This document shows, piece after piece, positions 57,230 through 64,000 of a DNA stretch of 64,000 nt. Source of the stretch: an uncultured Bacteroides sp. (GTDB taxonomy: Bacteria; Bacteroidota; Bacteroidia; Bacteroidales; Bacteroidaceae); NCBI GenBank assembly GCA_958477465.1, contig CAUEFX010000013.1, positions 1-64,000 of the forward strand, given 5' to 3'. The notes under the pieces were generated by a model. It did not search any database. It saw only the letters and a program-made list of their open reading frames with translations, and was not told the origin of the DNA. The translations under genes and the position numbers were made by a program. How positions within the stretch are numbered: the stretch's first letter is position 1; each line of letters starts with the position of its first letter.

Positions 57230-59824
57230 ATGAAGGAATATTTGATTGATTTTACCAGAAAAGGCGGGCGGACGGCTGTCGTGCTGATGACTATGCTTTG
57301 TACATTCTGCCTGTCTATTTCGGCCCAACGCATTACCCGCCAATATGATAATGTGGCATTCTCTGCTGCTCTTAAAGATTTGAATCAGGCACAGGACAAG
57401 TATGATATCAATTTTGTATATAATGAACTGGAGGATTTTAAGGTATCAAAGAGTATCCGTAATCTGAACGTGCCGGATGCGATCATGCAGTTGATTGGAT
57501 TTTATCCCATCAAAATGAAACAAGTGGGCAATGTTATCATTGTAGAATGTATTCAGAAGACACCGACTAAGATGATTGGGCGTGTTGTGGATACTCGTCA
57601 TCAGCCGGTCGATCTCGCCAATGTCGCTCTCTTGAATGTTCGTGATTCTTCTTTTATTACAGGTGGTGTGACTAATGAAAATGGACAGTTTGTAATACCT
57701 TGTGAGACAAAGAAAGCGATAGTAAAGGTTAGCTGTATGGGGTATAACACTTATTGCAATATATACAACACCGGTAGAATAGGAACGATAACCTTGAATG
57801 AGGCTACAATTACTTTGCAAAAGGTGGTAGTGAAAGGGCACCGTAAAATTTATAAGACGGATGGGACAAGACTTGTGGTTGATATTCAGAAATCAGTATT
57901 GAGTGATATGGGAAGTGCCGATGATATCGTTGCCCAATTGCCTATGGTATCTGGAGGTGAAGGAAATTATTCTGTTTTCGGACGGGGCAGTGCAGACGTA
58001 TATATTAATAATCGCAAGGTGAGGGATAAAAGCGAACTGAGCCGTTTGAACTCTAAAGATATTTCTACTATCGAGGTCATCAACAATCCTGGAGTAGAAT
58101 ACGATGCGGATATCCATGCCGTTATAAAAATCAACTTGAAACATAAGGTTGAGGGCGGTTTTGGGGGGAGAGCTTCCGTCTTTGGCAGTCAAGGACGAAA
58201 GAGTTCTGATTCCGAACAATTGCAGTTGACTTACGATTCCCATGCAGTAAATGTGTTTCTTTCGTTTGCCAACTCAAGCAATAGGTATAAGACAGACCAA
58301 GCCAACACTGAGCAGACGATTGCAGGTGATGCTACCTGGAACATGGAGAGCGATATGCCGAAGTGGAACTCCAACTACTACAATCAAACCATCAATGCAG
58401 GTATCAGTACAGAGCTGGCTGAGAACCATACCATAGGTGCAAGTTTGGCATACTCCAAAGAAACAGACCGTTGGGGAGGAGTTTCTACGAGCAGGATGTT
58501 TAACAATAAACAGTTGTTTGAGGACTTGTTTTCGGACAGCCGTTCTCATGCCAACTATGACCAATGGATTGCTAATATCTTCTATGATGGAGCGTTGTCT
58601 CAGAAATGGAAAATAGTACTCAATGCCGATTATGTGAACCGTGAAGCTGCAGACAACCGACTTAATCAAGAGTCCGGAAGTATGACTGTGCAGCATGAGG
58701 TGAGAAATGAGAATGAAACTTCTCACAGCATTTATGCCGGCAATATCAAAATCAGTTATCAGGCTAATAGGAATCTGGCTTTTAATGTTGGAGCAGATGC
58801 AAGCTATGTGGACGAGAAAAAGGATTTTCTAAGCTATGAAAATGAAGAGTTTGGCTCTTCAAGCCGTCTTCATGCAGAAGAAACCAAGTTGGCCGCTTTT
58901 GCCGGGTGTCATTTCTCTATAGACAAACTATCTGCCCAACTGGGAATGCGCTTCGAGACATTCAGCTTGTTGTATCGTGATGCAGCCTCACAGAAGAGCT
59001 TGGCAGATAAGACACAGCGTCATTTTTATCCTTTCATATCACTGTCTTTGCCGATAAAGCATGTAGAAATGGGACTGAGTATGACGACCAAGGTGAAACG
59101 TCCAAGCTATTATGAGCTTCGCAACAGTGAAGAGTATTTCAATCGCTATTCCATTGAGTCGGGCAATCCGTGGTTACTTCCACAATATACTACGGATGTG
59201 TCTTATTCATTGCAATGGAATCAACTGCGTTTTTCTGTGGATTATCAGAGAATCAAGGATTATATCATATCAACCAATATCATTCGGCAAGCCGAACCGT
59301 TGGTTGCTGTGTCAAGGCCTGATAATTTTTCACATTACTCCGCAGTAAACGCAAGTTTGGCATACCATACCAATGTAGGTGTTTGGGAGCCGTATCTCAA
59401 TCTGAACATGATGCGAACATACTTATCGCTCTATAATAGTGACGGAAGTAAAGTCAACAATAACAAACCTTATCTGTCGATGTCGTTCAATAACTATTTT
59501 AACTTGCACCATCACTGGATGCCTTATCTGCAGATAAGCTATAATTCAGATGGTAACATGAGGGAGTATCGTGTTCGCCAAGCTTTATGGGTAAGTCTCG
59601 GAGTTACTAAGCATTTTGCAGATAATGCGTGGTTGGTCAGATTAAGTGTGAACAACATCTTTGGAACAAAGGAACGTGAGATCAGGTATGCTTCTGATTA
59701 TATTTTCGACAAGAGTAGTTTCAAGGATAGCCGTCGCTTTAGCCTTTTGGTGAGGTATACGTTCAAGGATAAAAAACGCTATAAAGGAGAAAGTGCTGCG
59801 AGTGAGGAAATGGGCAGATTATAA
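57230..59824 (+). CDS. Outer-membrane beta-barrel protein with STN and CarboxypepD_reg-like domains
   Basis: An 864-residue TonB-receptor-like protein. After a signal region with an extended charged N-terminus (residues about 1-33, VLMTMLCTFCLSISAQ), an STN domain (about 37-110; YDNVAFSAALKDLNQAQDKY, NFVYNELEDF) is followed by a carboxypeptidase-regulatory-like domain (about 117-200), a plug-like region (DIVAQLPMVSGGEGNYSVFG) and an OMP_b-brl_3-type barrel. An STN domain often means signalling to an anti-sigma factor, but none is encoded nearby. The ATG at 57230 is chosen; 57158 would add 24 residues before the signal peptide. Confidence 0.85.
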   Translation: MKEYLIDFTRKGGRTAVVLMTMLCTFCLSISAQRITRQYDNVAFSAALKDLNQAQDKYDINFVYNELEDFKVSKSIRNLNVPDAIMQLIGFYPIKMKQVGNVIIVECIQKTPTKMIGRVVDTRHQPVDLANVALLNVRDSSFITGGVTNENGQFVIPCETKKAIVKVSCMGYNTYCNIYNTGRIGTITLNEATITLQKVVVKGHRKIYKTDGTRLVVDIQKSVLSDMGSADDIVAQLPMVSGGEGNYSVFGRGSADVYINNRKVRDKSELSRLNSKDISTIEVINNPGVEYDADIHAVIKINLKHKVEGGFGGRASVFGSQGRKSSDSEQLQLTYDSHAVNVFLSFANSSNRYKTDQANTEQTIAGDATWNMESDMPKWNSNYYNQTINAGISTELAENHTIGASLAYSKETDRWGGVSTSRMFNNKQLFEDLFSDSRSHANYDQWIANIFYDGALSQKWKIVLNADYVNREAADNRLNQESGSMTVQHEVRNENETSHSIYAGNIKISYQANRNLAFNVGADASYVDEKKDFLSYENEEFGSSSRLHAEETKLAAFAGCHFSIDKLSAQLGMRFETFSLLYRDAASQKSLADKTQRHFYPFISLSLPIKHVEMGLSMTTKVKRPSYYELRNSEEYFNRYSIESGNPWLLPQYTTDVSYSLQWNQLRFSVDYQRIKDYIISTNIIRQAEPLVAVSRPDNFSHYSAVNASLAYHTNVGVWEPYLNLNMMRTYLSLYNSDGSKVNNNKPYLSMSFNNYFNLHHHWMPYLQISYNSDGNMREYRVRQALWVSLGVTKHFADNAWLVRLSVNNIFGTKEREIRYASDYIFDKSSFKDSRRFSLLVRYTFKDKKRYKGESAASEEMGRL

Positions 59825-59888
59825 ACTCTTAGAAATTCTCTCAAAACCAAACATAAGAACCACTGCAAAAGTGGAAATGCTTGAAGAA

Positions 59889-59985
59889 GGTGTTTCAAAA
59901 CGTCCTTTTCGAGAAAACCACCCCTGCTACAAAGTGCTTGTAGCAGGGGTGGTTTCTAAGTTTTGTGTATTTTGATACATCCTCT
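59889..59985. repeat. Palindromic element 5 between convergent genes
   Basis: The inner hairpin AGAAAACCACCCCTGCTAC... (59912-59932) pairs with 59939-59958. The outer ends are GGTGTTTCAAAACG (59889) and TTTTGATACATCCTC (59971-59985), an imperfect inverted pair of the GAGGRTGTRTCAAAA type. The CCCCTGCTACAA centre is shared with the copies at 20700 and 51884. Confidence 0.8.
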
Positions 59986-60048
59986 TATTTGCTGTACGAA
60001 ACCTTGATTATAACAGGGTGGTGAGACTCTTGTTTGTTCACGCGGGCC

Positions 60049-61083
60049 TTACAGTTTCTCTATATCTTCTACGGATAATCCGGTTCCCTGAACAATCATA
60101 TCAGTGGAAAGTCCCATCTTCTTAAAATTGCGGGCTACTTCGATTTGGCTCCGTTTTTGCCCTTCTTGCAATCCTTCTGCGCGTCCTTCTTGTAATCCTT
60201 TCGTATGCCCTTCCTGCAATCCTTCTGTGCGTCCTTCTTGTAATCCTTTCGTATGCCCTTCCTGCAATCCTTTCGCGCGTCCTTCCTGCAATCCTTTCGT
60301 ATGCCCTTCCTGTAATCCTTCCGCACGCCCTTCCTGCAATCCTTCCAGTTTAGCTCCGTCCAGTACATCATTTTGAATCATGATGGCATTCAGATGTTCA
60401 TCATACGCACGACGTTCTTCCGCAGTCATATTATAATAAATGAGTTTCTGTCTGGCCTCTGCAAGTCCCGGTGCTACGGTATCTGACCGTATTCGCCCGG
60501 TTTTCAGATATTCTATCCATTCTTCGAGCGGGGTGATGGCAGCTTTGTCGAATTCGTTTACGCGAATCAGAAAATACTCGGGAAATATCTCGGCCGGCAA
60601 CTTGGACACTATGGCATTCTTCTCTTTGGTGGTAACCTGCAACTGATCACCGGTATGTACCCCCATAAATACGTTTTGCCCATGATACAGGTAGTCTTCT
60701 CCTCTGCCGATATCGAAATAGAGGATGCTGACAGAATATATTTTCTTTACTTCGTAATAGCGTTCTCCGAGTGAGATATGCTCGGTAATTGCCTTCGCCA
60801 CTCCGTAAAGAATGCGTTCGAGATAATACAGCTCACGGGTGTTTTGTATTTCTACGATGATAATTTCTCCTTTACTGTTCTTTGCCTTGATATCTACCCG
60901 GTTGAATTTGTCATCGGCAGTCAGCTGATTGCTTTCGCTCTCGAGGATTTCCACTATCTTCACCTCCTCATTCAGCAATACCGTCAGTAGTCCTTCGAGT
61001 ACCCCGAAGTTGGCCTTTTGGCGTAACAGTCGTTTAATAGCCCAGTCAAATCGGATATAGCGGTCCATTGTTTCCATAATCAT
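60049..61083 (-). CDS. Rpn-family PD-(D/E)XK nuclease/transposase-like protein with octapeptide repeats
   Basis: A 344-residue protein of the Rpn/PD-(D/E)XK family (recombination-promoting nuclease, formerly putative transposase). The nuclease core is in the first about 140 residues: FGVLEGLLTVLL, then FNRVDIKAKNSKGEIIIVEI (about 80-99, with the D...ExQ acid set) and ERILYGVAKAITEHI. Near 250 a tract of eight octapeptides based on GLQEGRAE/GLQEGHTK begins and ends near 315, before a short helical tail. It is a single gene with no terminal inverted repeats or target duplication seen, so a self-mobile element is not indicated. The start may be 61083, 61077 or 61068. Confidence 0.85.
   Translation of the reverse strand: MIMETMDRYIRFDWAIKRLLRQKANFGVLEGLLTVLLNEEVKIVEILESESNQLTADDKFNRVDIKAKNSKGEIIIVEIQNTRELYYLERILYGVAKAITEHISLGERYYEVKKIYSVSILYFDIGRGEDYLYHGQNVFMGVHTGDQLQVTTKEKNAIVSKLPAEIFPEYFLIRVNEFDKAAITPLEEWIEYLKTGRIRSDTVAPGLAEARQKLIYYNMTAEERRAYDEHLNAIMIQNDVLDGAKLEGLQEGRAEGLQEGHTKGLQEGRAKGLQEGHTKGLQEGRTEGLQEGHTKGLQEGRAEGLQEGQKRSQIEVARNFKKMGLSTDMIVQGTGLSVEDIEKL
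60161..60345. repeat. 24-bp tandem repeats (48-bp higher-order unit) inside the Rpn gene
   Basis: About eight copies of a 24-bp unit, such as CTTCCTGCAATCCTTTCGYR and CTTCTTGTAATCCTTTCGTA (plus strand), alternate to give a 48-bp unit. Translated on the minus strand they encode GLQEG octapeptides. Confidence 0.9.
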
Positions 61084-61101
61084 CGTTTTATATGTATATC
61101 A

Positions 61102-61109
61102 CAAAGATA
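61102..61109 (-). promoter_or_regulatory. -7 box TATCTTTG of the Rpn gene
   Basis: Exact TAnnTTTG match on the minus strand, 19-34 nt before the possible starts. No clear -33 box. Confidence 0.5.
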
Positions 61110-61311
61110 GGCTTTCTATTTGAAGTAATGCAGAAGTTCGTGTGAAATGTGTCCGTATGGGGCTATAATTTTTATTTCTTATGATTTTAATAGATTTCAA
61201 TTAGATCAATTTTTTATTTTCATCAATGTCGTTGAGGTAACAATTATCGTCCCGGCATACACTTTGATTATTCATAATCTTCTTAGAAACTGCTTTGAAT
61301 ATTTATGGGAT

Positions 61312-61465
61312 TTCTCTTTTTGCTTATTCCGGGCTTATTCCAAGACGGTTTCGGACTTATCACGAGCATTTATTGATCTTATTTCAATTTCAGGTCTCTT
61401 TCAGGTCTATTCCTACTTTCTTTCAGGTCTATTCAGCTTCCTTTCGTGTCCATTTACAACTTCGT
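61312..61465. repeat. Seven-unit 22-bp-period array
   Basis: Units begin at 61312, 61334 (CTTATTCCAAGACGG), 61356 (CTTATCACGAGCATT), 61378 (CTTATTTCAATTTCAGG), 61400 (TTCAGGTCTATTCCTAC), 61422 (TTCAGGTCTATTCAGC) and 61444 (TCGTGTCCATTTACAAC). Neighbouring units are most alike, so the sequence drifts along the array. Confidence 0.85.
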
Positions 61466-61530
61466 CTTCACGAACACAGTCTGCGATGTTAAGGGCTTTC
61501 CGATAATCCATGCCTTTCTTTTATACATTT

Positions 61531-61618
61531 CACAATTGAGAGACGAGCATCTCACGGTCATGAGACGATCGTTACACAGTTGTGAAAAGCACGTCTCACA
61601 ATTGTGAAACAGACAAAA
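61531..61618. repeat. Four-unit 22-bp-period array related to the recQ array
   Basis: Units begin CACAATTGAGAGACGAGC (61531), CACGGTCATGAGACGATC (61553), CACAGTTGTGAAAAGCAC (61575) and CACAATTGTGAAACAGAC (61597). The motif CACAATTGTGAAACG and GAGACGAGC(G/A)TCTCA also occur at 12116-12190, in an array with the same period. Confidence 0.88.
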
Positions 61619-61842
61619 TTCTTAAAGATTCGGCAGAGTTGTATGTAGTTTAATGCTTTGAGTGATTACCCTTTAGTTATACTTATTAGTCCTATTATTA
61701 GGTAATTAGCAAAAACATATCTCTTGTCGCAAGAAATGATATTTTATCAAGAAATGATGCCTTATATAGAGGGAAGAATTACAACATTAAGATTTATGAG
61801 CTATATTGAGAGGATTTTTTCATTCATTCCGAAAGATTTCTT

Positions 61843-61850
61843 TATCTTTG
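61843..61850 (+). promoter_or_regulatory. -7 box TATCTTTG of the small exported protein
   Basis: Exact TAnnTTTG match. A TTTT run (61817-61820) lies 22 bp upstream in place of the -33 TTTG. Confidence 0.5.
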
Positions 61851-61912
61851 AATTTCATTATAAATTCTACTAACAGTTAAGGAAAAACGCTATGCCTTAT
61901 ATCCGGACCACG

Positions 61913-62128
61913 ATGAAAAGTATTTGCCTATTATTTGTTTTTTTGTCTGTTTCCGTGTCTTCTGATTCGGATAGTCAGACTTATAGTTGTAGTCAAGACT
62001 GTTCTGAAACAGAGAAGCATATTCTTACGGTGAAGTTAGATCCGGTAAAAGTAGAATTGATGTATTTCCCGGTGTTGACTGTAAATGATAATATACGTGG
62101 TATACAAGTTATAGATAAGGAAAGTTGA
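61913..62128 (+). CDS. Small exported hypothetical protein
   Basis: A 71-residue protein; MKSICLLFVFLSVSVSSDSD is a plausible signal peptide, followed by a short mature part with two cysteines (SCSQDCSE) and the segment HILTVKLDPVKVELMYFPV. I do not recognise a family; it may be a DUF3244-like fragment or a small secreted protein. An ATG at 61892 would add seven residues. A -7 box lies 60 nt upstream. A fragment of an unrelated sensor domain follows directly. Confidence 0.55.
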   Translation: MKSICLLFVFLSVSVSSDSDSQTYSCSQDCSETEKHILTVKLDPVKVELMYFPVLTVNDNIRGIQVIDKES

Positions 62129-62132
62129 ATGA

Positions 62133-62234
62133 TTTTATTATCTGATAGTGAAGCTTGGAGGTAAAGGAAATATCGTAGAACTTACCGGCTTGAGCGGTTC
62201 GACTCCTGTCATGGAGCGGCATCAGTGGGGATGA
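62133..62234 (+). pseudogene. Fragment of a periplasmic sugar-binding (Peripla_BP) sensor domain
   Basis: In one frame, 62139-62231 reads YLIVKLGGKGNIVELTGLSG followed by STPVMERHQ, then a stop. This closely resembles the GKGNIVELTGLxGSTPAxxRHxGF segment of ribose-binding-protein-like domains found in Bacteroides hybrid two-component sensors and in sugar-binding proteins. Nothing before (stop at 62130) or after continues the domain. It is an orphan about 30-codon relic of a lost gene. Confidence 0.75.
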
Positions 62235-62319
62235 GTAAGAAAAATAAAAGGAGACGTAAGAAATACGATTTTGGGAAATGAAAGAATGGAAGATGTGAGC
62301 GAAATAAGGAATTTGAGGA

Positions 62320-62652
62320 ATGAAAGACTATAAAATCGATAAAGAAAGGATGTCCGATGCTTTCTGTCGGGAAGTGTATGGCATTGTTCGGGATATACCT
62401 GCCGGAAAGGTGCTTTCTTACGGAGAAATAGCCTCCTTATTGGGGAAACCGCAATGCTCGCGTATGGTCGGGAGAGCTTTGAAACAGGTTCCTCCTGATT
62501 TGCACCTGCCCTGTCATCGGGTGGTCAATGCACAGGGAAGGCTTGTTCCCGGATGGGAAAAACAACGTCTGCTGTTGCAGGAGGAGGGCGCCTGTTTCAG
62601 AAAAAACGGGAATGTGGATATGACCCGATGCCTGTGGCACTATGATGAATAA
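62320..62652 (+). CDS. MGMT-family DNA-binding methyltransferase
   Basis: A 110-residue protein made only of the C-terminal domain of O6-alkylguanine-DNA alkyltransferase. The winged-helix part is AGKVLSYGEIASLLGKPQCS (about 27-46) with VGRALKQ, and the active-site loop PCHRVV (about 66-71) keeps the acceptor Cys. Proteins of this size are often annotated MGMT family or alkyltransferase-like, but unlike true ATLs (with Trp in place of Cys) this one keeps Cys and may be active. A Met at 62350 is an alternative start. It lies 30 nt before fkp. Confidence 0.88.
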   Translation: MKDYKIDKERMSDAFCREVYGIVRDIPAGKVLSYGEIASLLGKPQCSRMVGRALKQVPPDLHLPCHRVVNAQGRLVPGWEKQRLLLQEEGACFRKNGNVDMTRCLWHYDE

Positions 62653-62682
62653 CATGAATTTTAAAATAATAACAGACTGATC

Positions 62683-64000
62683 ATGAAAAAATTACTATCT
62701 CTGCCACCGAATCTGGTTCATTGCTTTCATGAGTTGGAAGGAGTGGATGCTTCGGAATGGTTTTGTACTTCCGATCCCATAGGGGCTAAGTTGGGCTCGG
62801 GAGGTGGAACGACTTGGCTGTTGCAAGCCTGTCATGAAAATTATGCTTCCGGAGAGGCCTTTCCGGAATGGCTGGAAAACGAAAAAAGAATATTGCTTCA
62901 CGCCGGTGGACAAAGTCGCCGCCTTCCCGGATACGCACCTTCCGGAAAGATACTGACTCCGATACCGGTTTTTAGTTGGGAACGGGGACAGCGGTTGGAA
63001 CAGAATTTACTGTCTCTGCAACTGCCTCTTTACGAGAGAATCATGGGCATGGCACCCGGGAAAATACATACACTGATAGCAAGCGGTGATGTATACATCC
63101 GTTCGGAAAAACCGTTGCAGGATATTCCCGACGCCGATGTAGTGTGCTACGGACTTTGGGTGAACCCATCGTTAGCTACTCATCATGGGGTATTTGTTTC
63201 TGACAGGAAAACGCCTGACGTACTTGATTTTATGTTGCAGAAACCTTCTCTTGCAGAGTTGGAGGGACTGGCCAAAACACATCTTTTCCTTATGGATATC
63301 GGGATCTGGCTGTTGAGCGACCGTGCCGTAGAACTTTTGATGAAGCGTTCTTTGAATAAAGATACCGGTGAGATAACCTATTACGATCTCTATTCCGATT
63401 ATGGACTTGCTCTCGGCAGCCATCCCAAAACGGTAGATGAAGAACTGAACAGCCTTTCCGTTGCCATATTGCCTTTGCCCGGAGGGGAATTTTATCATTA
63501 CGGAACAAGCCGTGAACTTATTTCTTCTACGCTGGCCGTACAGGATAAAGTTCGCGACCAGCGTCTTATCATGCATCGAAAGGTGAAACCGAACCCGGCA
63601 ATCTTTGTACAGAACTCTTCTACTGCCATCTCTTTTTCTGCCGGAAATGCGAATCTGTGGATTGAAAACAGTTATGTGGGCAAAGGATGGAAATTGGGTT
63701 CTTGTCAGATAATAACGGGGATACCGGAGAATGATTGGGAGATTTCCTTGCCGGACGGTATTTGCCTGGATGTGGTTCCGATGGGTGAAAATGGTTTTGT
63801 AGCACGTCCTTATGGATTGGATGATGTATTTAAAGGAGCTTTGAACTCACCGGATACGATGTTTACCGGTATTCCTTTTATGAAGTGGATGGAACAACGC
63901 GCCCTATCGGTTGATGATATTGAGGGTCGCACCGATGATTTGCAGGCAGCTCCTGTCTTTCCGCTGACCGAGTCGGTAGAGGAACTTGGGGTATTGCTAC
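62683..64000 (+). CDS. fkp: Bifunctional L-fucokinase/GDP-L-fucose pyrophosphorylase, 5' part
   Basis: N-terminal 439 codons of Fkp; the gene runs past the window edge. Fkp makes GDP-fucose from free L-fucose (salvage route), used to fucosylate capsular polysaccharide and glycoproteins in Bacteroides. The pyrophosphorylase part shows GSGGGTTWLL (about 46-55), HAGGQSRRLPGYAPSGK (about 73-89, the nucleotide-binding signature), VVCYGLWVNPSLATHHGVF (about 152-170) and the beta-helix region with RKVKPNPAIFVQ. The kinase (GHMP) domain is expected after about residue 580, outside the window. ATG 62683 matches the family N-terminus (KKLLSLPPNLVHCFHELE). Confidence 0.95.
   Translation, partial: MKKLLSLPPNLVHCFHELEGVDASEWFCTSDPIGAKLGSGGGTTWLLQACHENYASGEAFPEWLENEKRILLHAGGQSRRLPGYAPSGKILTPIPVFSWERGQRLEQNLLSLQLPLYERIMGMAPGKIHTLIASGDVYIRSEKPLQDIPDADVVCYGLWVNPSLATHHGVFVSDRKTPDVLDFMLQKPSLAELEGLAKTHLFLMDIGIWLLSDRAVELLMKRSLNKDTGEITYYDLYSDYGLALGSHPKTVDEELNSLSVAILPLPGGEFYHYGTSRELISSTLAVQDKVRDQRLIMHRKVKPNPAIFVQNSSTAISFSAGNANLWIENSYVGKGWKLGSCQIITGIPENDWEISLPDGICLDVVPMGENGFVARPYGLDDVFKGALNSPDTMFTGIPFMKWMEQRALSVDDIEGRTDDLQAAPVFPLTESVEELGVLL

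Larger units (their letters stand above)
61084..61912. other. Long intergenic region with two repeat arrays, no supported gene
   Basis: About 830 bp between the divergent Rpn gene and a small exported protein. It holds the arrays at 61312-61465 and 61531-61618, and promoter boxes at both ends. A 119-codon open frame (61147-61506) lies across the first array; its F/S/L-rich content follows from the T-rich repeats, so I do not call it. Confidence 0.6.

Noticed and set aside
60049..61083. Rpn-family gene as a mobile element
   Set aside because: Despite the transposase label of the family, no terminal inverted repeats, target duplication or accompanying genes are visible.
61147..61506. 119-codon open frame upstream of the small exported protein
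   Set aside because: It runs across the 22-bp repeat array, and its composition is explained by the repeat.
62320..62652. Calling the MGMT-family protein an alkyltransferase-like (ATL) protein
   Set aside because: ATL proteins replace the active-site Cys, whereas PCHRVV keeps it here.

Overview
The window comes from the chromosome of a Bacteroides species (Bacteroidota). The evidence is the promoter type (-7 box TAnnTTTG, -33 box TTTG), the general lack of Shine-Dalgarno sites, and family content: SusC-like and OMP beta-barrel proteins, GLPGLI protein, membrane-bound TPR/AraC hybrid, bifunctional fucokinase/GDP-fucose pyrophosphorylase (fkp), a dipeptidyl-peptidase III with the HECLGH zinc motif, and a group-B-like [FeFe] hydrogenase with its three maturases. 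The order leuA-leuC-leuD-(citramalate synthase-like)-leuB followed by a PAP2 phosphatase fits my memory of the B. thetaiotaomicron leu/lpxF neighbourhood. The species is not determined.

Layout. 0-7.4 kb: a Cys-rich lipoprotein, then the branched-chain amino-acid operon behind a canonical promoter, a 27-codon Ile/Leu-rich leader peptide and an intrinsic terminator with an alternative pairing, which together look like a transcription attenuator. 7.6-10.1 kb (minus): PAP2 lipid A phosphatase (probable LpxF) and an LtaS-like sulfatase-fold membrane enzyme. 10.2-24.1 kb: cysK, a frameshifted TPR gene, recQ, a short HTH regulator, DPP III, an AlkD-like HEAT protein, fur-purA (4-nt overlap), a YugP-type peptidase, a TPR/AraC sensor-regulator and hisS. 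24.3-29.6 kb (minus): hydrogenase-hydE-hydG-hydF. 29.9-40.8 kb: a porin, groES-groEL, small genes, an ECF sigma-factor remnant, a GLPGLI/outer-membrane pair, and cbpA-cbpM. 40.9-45.4 kb (minus): etfB-etfA-acyl-CoA dehydrogenase and an outer-membrane barrel. 45.6-51.8 kb: a VTC-domain/DUF4956/DUF2490/Cthe_2159-like cluster followed by a LytS/LytTR pair. 52-64 kb: C1 peptidase, patatin, aldose epimerase, a decayed sugar transporter next to fructokinase, an STN-domain outer-membrane protein, an Rpn-family nuclease with an octapeptide repeat tract, a sensor-domain fragment, a methyltransferase-like protein and the 5' part of fkp.

The most unusual content is intergenic. First, at least eight gene ends or spacers carry degenerate tandem arrays with a 22-bp period (one of 20 bp). 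Sequences mostly differ between loci, but two loci 49 kb apart share a motif, and two loci show perfect 22-bp duplications straddling stop codons, which look like newborn arrays. Second, five gene ends carry members of a palindromic element family with GAGGGTGTGTCAAAA-type ends; four lie between convergent genes and are probably bidirectional terminators or small mobile palindromes. Third, several leaders inside operons (leuC, leuD, leuB, fructokinase, etfA, etfB) carry short iterated phrases directly before the start codon. I see no rRNA, tRNA, CRISPR array, insertion sequence or prophage.
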